A DNA stretch of 64,000 bases from Motiliproteus sp048265065 (GTDB taxonomy: Bacteria; Pseudomonadota; Gammaproteobacteria; Pseudomonadales; Balneatricaceae): the NCBI GenBank assembly GCA_048265065.1, contig JBLXCH010000003.1, forward strand, positions 26,895 through 90,894, read 5' to 3'. The translations under genes were made by a program, and so were the position numbers. Below are positions 36,533-45,343 of this stretch, in pieces (the first letter of the stretch is position 1; every line of letters starts with the position of its first letter). The notes under the pieces are model-generated. The model saw nothing but the letters and a program-made list of their open reading frames with translations, ran no database searches and was not told the origin of the DNA.

Positions 36533-36913
36533 TTGAAAACTGGCTTTGCTTTTTCCCGCGCTGATCGTTTACTTTCAAGCGCAGAATTCAAAGCCGTTTT
36601 CGATGGAGCAACTGTTCGGGTTTCTGATCGGCATCTATTGATACTGGCAGTTCCCAATCGCTTGAATAAGCCACGTCTGGGTTTGGTGATTGCTAAAAAG
36701 CACATAAAACTCGCTGTCGATAGAAATCGCGTTAAACGTCTGATTCGTGAATCCTTCCGTCTAAATCAATCTGTCTTACCTCCTGTAGATTTGGTGGTTT
36801 TAGCCAGAAAAGGGATGGGAGATTTAGAGAATCATAAACTGCAACAACTGCTTAACAACAGTTGGTTAAGGTTAGACAAGTACGCAAAAAAATCACCAAA
36901 ACCGTCAAATTAG
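36533..36913 (+). CDS. rnpA: Ribonuclease P protein component
   Basis: This 126-residue basic protein assists the RNase P RNA in 5' maturation of tRNAs. It has the opening FAFSRADRLLSSAEFKAVFDGA and the signature region KHIKLAVDRNRVKRLIRESFR. The start must be TTG 36533, since an in-frame stop (TGA 36524-36526) lies just upstream and no ATG or GTG comes before the conserved N-terminus. Only 75 bases separate it from yidC, so the small yidD gene that commonly sits here is missing. Confidence 0.95.
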   Translation: MKTGFAFSRADRLLSSAEFKAVFDGATVRVSDRHLLILAVPNRLNKPRLGLVIAKKHIKLAVDRNRVKRLIRESFRLNQSVLPPVDLVVLARKGMGDLENHKLQQLLNNSWLRLDKYAKKSPKPSN

Positions 36914-36988
36914 TCTTGCGGTTTAGTGCTGAATCAGACACTGTGCGTGACTAGTTTTTGATCACTACCATATCGGCAGACATCTCTC

Positions 36989-38680
36989 ATGGATTTTCAA
37001 CGCATTATCCTCGTTGGCATTATCGCCATCACTTCGTATTTTATCGTTCTTCAGTGGCAGCAGGATTACCATACTCCGACTGAAGTCACTGAAACTGTTA
37101 CCTCCGTTTCTTCACAATCAGCCGTCCCTCAACTTGAGGCTCCGGTAAACGAAAATGTAGATGTTCCAAGTGCTTCAGCAATCGCTGATGAAGCACCTGT
37201 CGTCAGCAAAGAAACGCGCATTGCGACCCAAGGCAAACTGATTGAAGTAAAAACTGACGTATTGGATTTATTAATCGACCCTTACGGCGGTGATGTGATT
37301 CACGCCGAACTCGAGAAATACCTTGCTCAGCTTCATTCAGATCCAAAGTTTGTTCTACTTGAACAAAATGACAACCGCGTTTACACCGCCCAGAGTGGTT
37401 TAACAGGCCAAAATGGTCCGGACGCTAGTGGCAAACGCCCTCAATACACTACCTCTGCTTTATCCTATCAATTGGCAGATGGTGAAGAGCAGGTCTTCGT
37501 CGACCTTAACTTGGTTCAAGACAACGGTGTAGAAATCACCAAACGTTTTGTTTTCAGCCGCAACAGCTATGAAATTGGTGTCCAGTACCTTGTTAACAAC
37601 AAGAGTTCTGAAAACTGGCAAGCAAGCTTATTTGGTCAGTTAAAACGCGACCGCAGTTCAGACCCTACCTCGCAGTCTGGTATGGGTATGTCCTCTTATC
37701 TTGGTGCTGCATTTTCTAATACAGAAAACCCATATAAGAAAGTCAGCTTTGACGATATTGATGAAGCGAAATATGCGAACAAAACTGCAGGCGGCTGGAC
37801 CGCTATGTTGCAACACTACTTTGTTAGCGCATGGATTCCGGATCCTGAGAAAAGTCATAACTACTTTACACGTGAGCGCAACGGCAACTATTTTGCCGGC
37901 TTTGTTTCGCCAGCATTAACCTTAGCTCCAGGCGAACAAGGCAGCACTAGTGCATCGCTTTATGTCGGCCCTAAAGTGAAAGAGTTTCTTGAACAAGCCG
38001 CCACTAACTTAGAATTAACCATCGATTTTGGTTGGTTATGGTGGATCGCACTACCATTGTTCATTGCCTTAGACTGGATCCATGGCATTGTCGGCAACTG
38101 GGGTTTTGCGATCATCTTAGTGACGGTAGCGATTAAAATTCTGTTCTTCTATCCCTCTGCTATCGCCTACAAATCCATGGCGAAAATGCGCACGATGGGT
38201 CCAGAGATGCAGCGCCTCAAAGACCTCTACGGTGATGATCGCCAGAAGATGTCGCAATCCATGATGGAGTTGTACAAAAAGGAGAAGATCAACCCACTAG
38301 GCGGCTGCTTGCCTATGTTGATCCAAATGCCCGTATTTATCGCACTGTACTGGGTGCTCATGGAAAGCGTAGAGTTACGTCACGCACCGTTTATCTTGTG
38401 GATAAATGACCTTTCTGTCATGGACCCTTACTTTGTTCTGCCTATCTTAATGGGTGCAACAATGTTTGTGCAGCAAATGTTAAACCCAACACCTCCAGAC
38501 CCTATGCAAGCCAAAGTGATGAAGATGTTGCCATTTATCTTCACTATTTTCTTCTTATGGTTCCCAGCAGGTTTAGTACTTTACTGGGTCGTTAACAACA
38601 TGCTTTCTATTGTTCAACAGTGGATCATTACTCGAGAAATCGAAGCCGCTGCGAAAGAAGCTAAAGCCAAGAAAGGCTAA
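36989..38680 (+). CDS. yidC: Membrane protein insertase YidC
   Basis: This 563-residue inner-membrane insertase works with Sec or alone, for example for ATP synthase subunit c. It has an N-terminal membrane helix (about 3-22), a large periplasmic beta-sandwich domain (about 65-345) and the five-helix conserved core (about 355-545). The core includes YKSMAKMRTMGPEMQRLKDLYGDD and NPLGGCLPMLIQMPVFIALYWVL. The C-terminus is Lys-rich. It follows rnpA and precedes mnmE as in most Proteobacteria. The ribosome site is weak. Confidence 0.97.
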   Translation: MDFQRIILVGIIAITSYFIVLQWQQDYHTPTEVTETVTSVSSQSAVPQLEAPVNENVDVPSASAIADEAPVVSKETRIATQGKLIEVKTDVLDLLIDPYGGDVIHAELEKYLAQLHSDPKFVLLEQNDNRVYTAQSGLTGQNGPDASGKRPQYTTSALSYQLADGEEQVFVDLNLVQDNGVEITKRFVFSRNSYEIGVQYLVNNKSSENWQASLFGQLKRDRSSDPTSQSGMGMSSYLGAAFSNTENPYKKVSFDDIDEAKYANKTAGGWTAMLQHYFVSAWIPDPEKSHNYFTRERNGNYFAGFVSPALTLAPGEQGSTSASLYVGPKVKEFLEQAATNLELTIDFGWLWWIALPLFIALDWIHGIVGNWGFAIILVTVAIKILFFYPSAIAYKSMAKMRTMGPEMQRLKDLYGDDRQKMSQSMMELYKKEKINPLGGCLPMLIQMPVFIALYWVLMESVELRHAPFILWINDLSVMDPYFVLPILMGATMFVQQMLNPTPPDPMQAKVMKMLPFIFTIFFLWFPAGLVLYWVVNNMLSIVQQWIITREIEAAAKEAKAKKG

Positions 38681-38694
38681 ACCCTTTCTTACTA

Positions 38695-38730
38695 TAGGAA
38701 CCCACTGACAGACTATATTGTGGGTTCCTA
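38695..38730 (+). terminator. Hairpin between yidC and mnmE
   Basis: TAGGAACCCAC (38695-38705) pairs perfectly with GTGGGTTCCTA (38720-38730) over 11 base pairs with a 14-base loop, followed by TTTGTT. It may terminate part of the rpmH-rnpA-yidC transcript or protect its 3' end. Confidence 0.65.
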
Positions 38731-38789
38731 TTTGTTAGATCCTCAGATAGCCTATGCTCAACCCCCACTGCTAGGCATACCTTCTTCTT

Positions 38790-40148
38790 ATGTTCCAAAC
38801 CGATAATGACACCATTGCCGCCATTGCTACCGCACCAGGACGAGGTGGCGTAGGTATTGTTCGCGTGTCTGGCCAAAAGGCCTACAAAATAGCCACGGGT
38901 ATCACCAAGAAACAACCTAAACCCCGTTTTGCGCACTATGGACCATTTTTAGATTCCAACGAACAAGAGCTTGACCAAGGATTAACCTTATTCTTTAAAG
39001 GACCTAACTCTTTTACAGGAGAAGACGTCGTTGAGTTCCAAGCTCATGGTGGCCCAGTCGTCCTCGACTTATTGTTGAAGCAAGTACTCACTTACGGTGT
39101 GCGACTTGCAAGACCTGGTGAATTTTCAGAACGTGCATTCCTTAATGATAAGGTCGACCTGGCTCAAGCTGAAGCCATTGCTGACTTAATTGATAGTAGT
39201 TCTGAGCAAGCAGTGCGTGCAGCATTACGCTCACTCCAAGGTCAATTTTCAGACCTGATTCATGAGTTTGTTGAGCAACTCATACGGTTACGTATTTACG
39301 TAGAAGCTGCTATTGATTTCCCTGAAGAAGAAGTCGACTTTTTAGCTGATGGACAAGTCAGTAAACAGTTACAAAGTTTACAAACTGAGTTAGAGGCTAT
39401 CCTCAACAAAGCACGACAAGGTGCTTTGCTACGTGATGGCATGACCGTTGTCATTGCCGGTAAGCCTAATGCCGGTAAATCCAGTCTTTTAAATGCATTA
39501 GCCGGTAAGGATTCCGCCATAGTTACCGATATTGCTGGCACCACTCGGGATGTATTGCGCGAAGAGATTCATCTGGATGGAATGCCGGTTCATATCATTG
39601 ATACAGCAGGTATTCGCCAAGCAACTGATGAAGTTGAAAGAATAGGCATCCAACGAGCCTTAGATGAAATTAAAAAAGCCGACCGCTTATTATTGCTCGT
39701 TGATGCGAATACTACGAAAGAAACAAATATCGAGAAACTCTGGCCGGAGTTTCTAGACGACCTACCAGAAAAACTTCCTGTTACGTTAATTCGTAACAAA
39801 GTAGATCTTAACAAAGAGCCACTTGGTTATGACCAAGAAAATGCAATCATTCGCCTAAGTGCTAAAACAGGTGAAGGTATTGAGCAACTTCAGCAACACC
39901 TCAAAGACATCATGGGGTTTAACAATCCCGAAGGCACATTTATGGCTCGTCGTCGGCATTTAGATGCGCTTGAGCGAGCCGCTGATCGCTTAAATCAAGG
40001 TTACCAGCAGATACTGGCTACCAACGCTGGCGAACTTCTTGCGGAAGATCTTAAAGATGTTCAGCAAATACTGGGGGAAATTACTGGAGAATTCTCCCCT
40101 GACGATCTTTTAGGCCGCATTTTCTCTAGTTTTTGTATTGGTAAATAA
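38790..40148 (+). CDS. mnmE: tRNA uridine-5-carboxymethylaminomethyl GTPase
   Basis: This 452-residue GTPase (TrmE) works with MnmG to modify the wobble uridine (cmnm5U) of several tRNAs. The N-terminal folate-binding domain (about 1-118) opens with DTIAAIATAPGRGGVGIVRVSG. An inserted G domain has GKPNAGKSS (G1), DIAGTTRD (G2), DTAGIR (G3) and NKVDL (G4). The protein ends with the conserved FCIGK, whose cysteine is needed for activity. It lies downstream of yidC and about 780 bases upstream of its partner gene mnmG. Confidence 0.97.
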   Translation: MFQTDNDTIAAIATAPGRGGVGIVRVSGQKAYKIATGITKKQPKPRFAHYGPFLDSNEQELDQGLTLFFKGPNSFTGEDVVEFQAHGGPVVLDLLLKQVLTYGVRLARPGEFSERAFLNDKVDLAQAEAIADLIDSSSEQAVRAALRSLQGQFSDLIHEFVEQLIRLRIYVEAAIDFPEEEVDFLADGQVSKQLQSLQTELEAILNKARQGALLRDGMTVVIAGKPNAGKSSLLNALAGKDSAIVTDIAGTTRDVLREEIHLDGMPVHIIDTAGIRQATDEVERIGIQRALDEIKKADRLLLLVDANTTKETNIEKLWPEFLDDLPEKLPVTLIRNKVDLNKEPLGYDQENAIIRLSAKTGEGIEQLQQHLKDIMGFNNPEGTFMARRRHLDALERAADRLNQGYQQILATNAGELLAEDLKDVQQILGEITGEFSPDDLLGRIFSSFCIGK

Positions 40149-40283
40149 TAATACCCAGCTGTTTAAAATTCATTTCCCTCGATAACTGAACCTATCGCAG
40201 CCATTGTCATCTAATTGTCATAGATCGCGCCTAAAGTGGCAGCGCCTTAAAGCACTATTTATATTAATAACAAGAGTAACAAC

Positions 40284-40511
40284 ATGTTCGAAATAAATGA
40301 CCGATACCGCCTTGTGCGTTTGAAAGGTCAAGGTGAACAGTGTTGGATGGCCGAAGAATTAGAGCTTGCAACAACCAGCTTTAAACGTGCTATCTGGAAA
40401 CCTGTCTCCCGACTTCTCACACCTCACCAAGCGGAAAACTGGCTAATCACAGCCAACGCATCTGACTGCATTAAGCGTCAATTTAAAGCGGCTTCTGAAA
40501 CGATTCAGTAA
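40284..40511 (+). CDS. Hypothetical 75-residue protein
   Basis: This small soluble-looking protein begins MFEINDRYRLVRLKGQGEQC. It is rich in Trp, Lys and Glu/Gln and has no signal peptide or membrane helix. I do not recognise a family. It has an ATG with an upstream AAGAGTAA (weak ribosome site) and sits alone between mnmE and mnmG. The residue make-up looks like a real protein rather than a chance frame, but no motif tells its role. An antisense frame in the following intergenic DNA is not supported. Confidence 0.55.
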   Translation: MFEINDRYRLVRLKGQGEQCWMAEELELATTSFKRAIWKPVSRLLTPHQAENWLITANASDCIKRQFKAASETIQ

Positions 40512-40927
40512 GTCGCTTTTTTCGTTTTAACCCTTTCAAAAGAAATCCCTCATAAAAACCTCTCAGCAACCTTGTGCGTAACCCCTGTATCAATAGGCGA
40601 ACAATCTTAGGATAACCTGTGTACCTTTTTGCCCTGTGAATAAAGTGGTGTCTTTTACACAGGCTGTCCAGAGCTTTCAAGCAACTTACTGAGGGATTTT
40701 CCTGTCACTAATACAGGTGATAATATTCTGATAGATAAGCATTTTTTATAGTTATCCAGAGAAAATGGCTTAGCTAATAACTACAACAATAACAAAAGAA
40801 ATATATAAACCTTTATTTATATTATTGTTTGAGAAAGAATTCTGCATTGTTCGATTTCTAAACAACTAAACTCTGTTTATACTATGCGGTTCGAATTTAC
40901 TGCATCGTGAAGATGATCGAGGTCTCT
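40512..40927. other. AT-rich intergenic region upstream of mnmG with weak DnaA-box-like sites
   Basis: These 416 bases contain one-mismatch DnaA-box-like sequences at 40635-40643 (TGTGAATAA) and 40752-40760 (TTATCCAGA), followed by a strongly AT-rich stretch (about 40770-40870). TATACT at 40878-40883 is a possible -10 box for mnmG. In enterobacteria oriC lies just upstream of mnmG, so the resemblance is notable, but perfect boxes occur only in the dnaA-rpmH interval. I see no gene here. Confidence 0.5.
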
Positions 40928-42829
40928 GTGATTTTCCCCCAACGTTTTGATGTCATTATTATTGGTGGTGGCCATGCTGGTACTGAAGCCGCATTAGCTT
41001 CAGCACGTATGGGCGCAAACACCTTATTGTTGACCCAAAATATTGAAACCTTGGGACAAATGTCCTGTAACCCGGCTATTGGCGGGATAGGGAAAAGTCA
41101 TTTAGTCAAAGAAGTTGATGCTCTAGATGGGGCAATGGCCCGAATTACAGACCGCGCAGGTATTCAGTTCAGGGTCTTAAATTCACGTAAAGGCCCTGCT
41201 GTTCGTGCCACCCGTGCTCAAGCTGATCGACAGTTATACAAAGCCCACGCTAGGTATCTCTTAGAAAACCAGCCAAATTTGCAGATTTTTCAGCAAACGG
41301 TAGACGACTTAATTATTGAACAAGAGCAAGTGAAAGGGGTTATTACTCAAATGGGTTTGCATTTTATGGCAAATTCAGTGGTATTAACCTCAGGTACTTT
41401 CCTTGGTGGCTTGATTCACATTGGTTTACAAAATCATGTGGGAGGCCGAGCTGGCGATGCAGCATCAACCACGTTATCAAAACGATTACGTGAAACGGCG
41501 CTACGAGTTGATCGATTAAAAACGGGCACGCCACCGCGAATTGATGCTCGCAGTGTGGATTTCTCAGTGATGCAGGTTCAGCCAGGCGATACACCGTTAC
41601 CGGTTATGTCTTATTTAGGTTCCGTGGCTGACCATCCTCAACAAATTAATTGTCATATCACTCATACCAATGAAAAAACCCATGACATTATCCGTAGTGG
41701 TATGGATCGCTCGCCGATGTATACGGGTGTGATTGAAGGTGTTGGTCCACGTTACTGCCCATCGATTGAAGATAAAATCGTTCGTTTTGCTGATAAAAAT
41801 TCTCATCAGATTTTTGTTGAGCCTGAAGGCTTGACGACCCATGAGCTTTATCCGAATGGTATTTCTACGAGTTTACCGTTTGATGTGCAGTTAGAATTAG
41901 TACGTTCAATGGTGGGTTTTGAAAATGCACACATTACTCGCCCTGGTTATGCCATTGAATACGATTACTTTAATCCACAAGATTTAAAGCATTCGTTAGA
42001 GAGCAAAGTGATTAATAACTTATTCTTTGCGGGTCAGATCAACGGGACAACCGGCTATGAAGAAGCCGCATCTCAAGGGCTGTTGGCAGGAGCTAACGCA
42101 GCGCTTCGCTCACAAGAAAAAGATGCATGGTACCCGCGCCGGGATGAAGCTTATATTGGTGTGATGGTCGACGATTTAATTGGAATGGGCACTAACGAAC
42201 CTTATCGAATGTTTACTAGTCGTGCTGAATATCGTCTGATTCTGCGAGAAGATAATGCGGATATTCGTCTTACTGAAAAAGGTCGTGAGTTGGGTTTAGT
42301 AGGTGATGAACGTTGGCAGGCATTTTGTGAGAAGAAAGAAGCTATTGCACGTGAGTCGGAGCGTTTGAAGTCTACTTGGGTTCAGCCGAAAAGTGATGAA
42401 GCAAAAATACTTAACGAGAAACTAGAAAATCCGCTCAATCGCGAGTATTCATTATTGGATCTACTGAAGCGTCCAGAAATGAGCTACGCGGATCTTAAAG
42501 CCATTGACCCGACCTTGGATTTGCCGAACCAAGTGGCCGAGCAAGTCGAAATTGATATCAAGTATGCAGGCTATATTAATCGTCAAAATGAAGATATTGA
42601 GCGTCTACGTCGACAAGAAAATACCTTGTTACCTACAGATCTTGATTACTCGGCAATTGATGGCTTATCCAATGAGATTCGTCAAAAACTCACAGAACGT
42701 CGACCGGATACTTTAGCTCAAGCCGCTCGCATTCAAGGCGTTACACCTGCTGCAGTGTCGTTATTGCTGATCTACCTAAAAAAATACGATCGATTACAAA
42801 AACTGAAAGCACAGGAGGCTCAAGCTTGA
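40928..42829 (+). CDS. mnmG: tRNA uridine-5-carboxymethylaminomethyl enzyme MnmG (GidA)
   Basis: This FAD-dependent partner of MnmE acts in wobble-uridine modification and has about 633 residues. The FAD site VIIIGGGHAGTEAALA is at the N-terminus, with the two GidA signatures around GPRYCPSIEDKIVRF and GQINGTTGYEEAASQGL. I favour GTG 40928: GAGG lies 5 bases upstream and the N-terminus then reads MIFPQRFDVIII as in relatives. GTG 40907 would add 7 residues. Its stop overlaps the TTG start of rsmG. Confidence 0.96.
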   Translation: MIFPQRFDVIIIGGGHAGTEAALASARMGANTLLLTQNIETLGQMSCNPAIGGIGKSHLVKEVDALDGAMARITDRAGIQFRVLNSRKGPAVRATRAQADRQLYKAHARYLLENQPNLQIFQQTVDDLIIEQEQVKGVITQMGLHFMANSVVLTSGTFLGGLIHIGLQNHVGGRAGDAASTTLSKRLRETALRVDRLKTGTPPRIDARSVDFSVMQVQPGDTPLPVMSYLGSVADHPQQINCHITHTNEKTHDIIRSGMDRSPMYTGVIEGVGPRYCPSIEDKIVRFADKNSHQIFVEPEGLTTHELYPNGISTSLPFDVQLELVRSMVGFENAHITRPGYAIEYDYFNPQDLKHSLESKVINNLFFAGQINGTTGYEEAASQGLLAGANAALRSQEKDAWYPRRDEAYIGVMVDDLIGMGTNEPYRMFTSRAEYRLILREDNADIRLTEKGRELGLVGDERWQAFCEKKEAIARESERLKSTWVQPKSDEAKILNEKLENPLNREYSLLDLLKRPEMSYADLKAIDPTLDLPNQVAEQVEIDIKYAGYINRQNEDIERLRRQENTLLPTDLDYSAIDGLSNEIRQKLTERRPDTLAQAARIQGVTPAAVSLLLIYLKKYDRLQKLKAQEAQA

Positions 42830-43479
42830 GTCTAGAACCTGTACTTTTCGATCAATGCCGTACCGTACTTACCAAAGGTCTAGATCAGCTGCAGATTGCT
42901 TATACAGATTCACAAGTTGAGTCTTGGTTGGCTTATCTCGCCCTTTTACATAAGTGGAATCGCGCATACAACCTTACCTCAGTGAGAAATCCGCTGGATA
43001 TGGTGACACGCCATTTACTCGATAGTTTGAGCGTTGCCCCATATATCAAAGCACAGCGGTTAATTGATGTTGGCACCGGGCCTGGGTTGCCCGGGATTCC
43101 ATTAGCAATTGCGTTTCCTGATAAACAGTTTAGCTTATTAGACAGTAACGGTAAGCGAACGCGCTTTCTTCAACAGGTTAAAGTTGAACTAAAGCTGAGT
43201 AATATCAATATTTTACAAAGCCGTGTCGAAGAACATAAACCGGATAATGGTTATGATGGTGTGTTATCGAGGGCATTTGCTTCATTGTCTGATATGATCC
43301 AATGGACGTCTCATCTTTGCCATCCTGATGGCTGCTTTATGGCCATGAAAGGTCAGTTCCCTGATGATGAGATTAATCAGCTACCTATGGGTTACAAGGT
43401 CGCCGAAACACACCCATTATCATTGCCGGGTTCCGATGTTGAACGTCATCTGGTAATAATAACCACAACAGCAGCGTGA
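42826..43479 (+). CDS. rsmG: 16S rRNA m7G527 methyltransferase
   Basis: This 217-residue SAM-dependent methyltransferase (GidB) modifies G527 of 16S rRNA. Its loss gives low-level streptomycin resistance in other bacteria. SAM motif DVGTGPGLPGIPLAI is near residue 82, and NLTSVRNPLDMVTRHLLDSL comes just before it. The start is TTG 42826, with AGGAGG 9 bases upstream and a TTGA overlap with mnmG. Its 3' end touches or nearly touches parA, depending on the parA start. Confidence 0.95.
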   Translation: MSLEPVLFDQCRTVLTKGLDQLQIAYTDSQVESWLAYLALLHKWNRAYNLTSVRNPLDMVTRHLLDSLSVAPYIKAQRLIDVGTGPGLPGIPLAIAFPDKQFSLLDSNGKRTRFLQQVKVELKLSNINILQSRVEEHKPDNGYDGVLSRAFASLSDMIQWTSHLCHPDGCFMAMKGQFPDDEINQLPMGYKVAETHPLSLPGSDVERHLVIITTTAA

Positions 43480-43493
43480 CGGAGATTCCATCT

Positions 43494-44276
43494 GTGGCAT
43501 TGATATTAGCAGTCACTAACCAGAAAGGCGGCGTGGGTAAAACCACCTCTTGCGTTAATCTGGCGGCTTCTTTAGCAGTGACCAAGCGCAAAGTGTTGAT
43601 GGTAGACCTCGACCCACAGGGCAATGCGACTATGGGTGCGGGTGTTGATAAGCTGAATTTGGATCTTTCTGTTTATGATGTGCTGACGGGGCATCGCGAT
43701 ATTAACGATGTTATCGTTACAGCCACTGCGGCTGGATTGGATTTGCTCCCCGCCAATGGTGACCTAACGGCTGCTGAAGTTGAACTGATTGGTGTTAATC
43801 GTAAAGAGTTTCGCTTAAAACAAGCCTTAGATATGGTCCAAGATCGTTATGACTATATTCTGATTGACTGCCCTCCTTCATTAAACATGCTGACAGTTAA
43901 CGCATTAGTGGCGTCGAATGGCGTAATTATCCCAATGCAGTGTGAATATTATGCGCTTGAAGGTATTTCAGCATTAATGGGAACCGTGGATAAAATTCGG
44001 CAGTCGTTAAATCCACATCTTCGCATTGAAGGGATTTTACGCACTATGTTTGACCCTCGTAACAGTCTAACGAAAGAAGTTTCTGGTCAACTTCTTGAGT
44101 ACTTTGGGGATAAAGTTTATCGCACTGTAATTCCGCGTAATGTTCGATTAGCGGAAGCGCCGAGTCATGGCTTACCCGCATTGTTGTACGATAAATATTC
44201 TAGAGGCGCCGTTGCCTACTTAGCTTTGGCTGGCGAAGTAAATCGCCGTACAACGCCGTCTACAGAAACGGTCTAA
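43494..44276 (+). CDS. parA: Chromosome partition ATPase ParA (Soj)
   Basis: This 260-residue ParA-type ATPase forms gradients on the nucleoid that move ParB-parS complexes apart. It has the deviant Walker A KGGVGKTTSCVNLA, DLDPQGNATMG, and YDYILIDCPPSLNMLT. It is the small chromosomal type without an N-terminal DNA-binding domain. GTG 43494 has GGAG 9 bases upstream and gives the usual start ALILAVTNQ; a GTG at 43476 overlapping the rsmG stop is also possible. The matching parS lies at 23567 in this window. Confidence 0.95.
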   Translation: MALILAVTNQKGGVGKTTSCVNLAASLAVTKRKVLMVDLDPQGNATMGAGVDKLNLDLSVYDVLTGHRDINDVIVTATAAGLDLLPANGDLTAAEVELIGVNRKEFRLKQALDMVQDRYDYILIDCPPSLNMLTVNALVASNGVIIPMQCEYYALEGISALMGTVDKIRQSLNPHLRIEGILRTMFDPRNSLTKEVSGQLLEYFGDKVYRTVIPRNVRLAEAPSHGLPALLYDKYSRGAVAYLALAGEVNRRTTPSTETV

Positions 44277-44286
44277 GGAGATATTG

Positions 44287-45153
44287 ATGAAAAAGCGTGG
44301 CTTGGGCCGAGGCTTAGACGCATTATTAGGAAGTCCTTCTGCGGAAGGTAGTCCTGTTGCTGTAAATACTATTGATAGTGACAGCTTACGAACATTACCT
44401 GTAGATAGACTTCAGCGCGGTCGTTACCAGCCACGCCGTGATATGGATGAACAAGCCTTAGAAGAGCTTGCTGATTCGATACGCTCACAGGGTGTTATAC
44501 AACCTATTGTTGTTCGCTCCATTGATATGGGCCGCTATGAAATTATTGCCGGTGAACGCCGTTGGCGTGCTGCTCAATTAGCAGGCCACACTGAAATACC
44601 CGTTACCATTCGTGATGTACCGGACGAAGCTGCCATCGCAATGGCATTGATTGAAAATATCCAGCGTGAAGACCTCAACCCCATTGAAGAAGCTACGGCG
44701 TTACAGCGTTTAATTGATGAGTTCGAACTAACTCAACAGCGAGTTGCGGAAATTGTGGGTAAGTCGCGGACAACAGTCACCAACTTACTGCGCTTGATAA
44801 AATTAACGCCAGAAGCTAAGCGTATGTTGGAATATGGTGACCTTGAAATGGGCCATGCACGAGCATTACTCGCCTTGAATGCTGAGCAGCAAGTTAAAGC
44901 AGCAAAGGATGTTGTCAGTCGCGGTTTAACTGTTCGTCAGACAGAAGAGTTAGTGAAACAACTGCAAAACCCGGAACCTGTGAAAGAAAAATTGGCACCG
45001 CCGGCTGAATTAGGTCAGCTGGAACAGCGTTGGAATGAAACGTTGGGTTTAAAAGTGAAGATCTCTCAGACGGATAAAGGCACCGGTAAGTTGACTATCA
45101 ATTACGACTCAGCAGATCAGCTGAGCACGATCCTAGATCGTTTTGGTAAATAA
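44287..45153 (+). CDS. parB: Chromosome partition protein ParB (Spo0J)
   Basis: This 288-residue ParB is a CTP-dependent clamp loaded at parS. It opens MKKRGLGRGLDALLG (the ParA-interacting N-terminus). The CTP-binding domain has PRRDMDEQALEELADSI and GERRWRAAQLAG. The helix-turn-helix region reads QQRVAEIVGKSRTTVTNLLRL, and a C-terminal dimer domain ends the protein. AAGGAGA lies 5 bases before ATG 44287; the preceding TTG is not the start. A large hairpin lies downstream before the atp promoter. Confidence 0.96.
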   Translation: MKKRGLGRGLDALLGSPSAEGSPVAVNTIDSDSLRTLPVDRLQRGRYQPRRDMDEQALEELADSIRSQGVIQPIVVRSIDMGRYEIIAGERRWRAAQLAGHTEIPVTIRDVPDEAAIAMALIENIQREDLNPIEEATALQRLIDEFELTQQRVAEIVGKSRTTVTNLLRLIKLTPEAKRMLEYGDLEMGHARALLALNAEQQVKAAKDVVSRGLTVRQTEELVKQLQNPEPVKEKLAPPAELGQLEQRWNETLGLKVKISQTDKGTGKLTINYDSADQLSTILDRFGK

Positions 45154-45197
45154 CAACATTATCCAAGGTGACCTTCCTCTCTTTTCAGAAAGCTTTG

Positions 45198-45239
45198 TTT
45201 AATGACGGAGAAATTGTGCGTCAATTTCCCGTCATTAAA
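45198..45239. repeat. Large inverted repeat upstream of the atp promoter
   Basis: AATGACGGAGAAATTG (45201-45216) pairs with CAATTTCCCGTCATT (45222-45236) with one bulged base and a 5-base loop; TTT and AAA extend the stem outward. The 3' flank is A-rich, not T-rich, in the plus sense, so it is not a standard terminator for parB. It ends 14 bases before the -35 box of the atp promoter and could be an operator or a transcript-end stabiliser. Confidence 0.7.
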
Positions 45240-45252
45240 AGGCAAATTACGG

Positions 45253-45281
45253 TTGATGTACCTAGGTGTCTTCCCTATAAT
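45253..45281 (+). promoter_or_regulatory. Sigma-70 promoter of the atp operon
   Basis: TTGATG (45253-45258) and TATAAT (45276-45281) with a 17-base spacer form a near-consensus promoter. The expected start site is near 45288, giving a leader of about 55 bases before atpI. Confidence 0.85.
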
Positions 45282-45343
45282 CGCGACTCGGTTTGAGGCT
45301 ACATGGCCGATTTCAAGATTGCGTAAGTAAATTCGGTGCTGAT

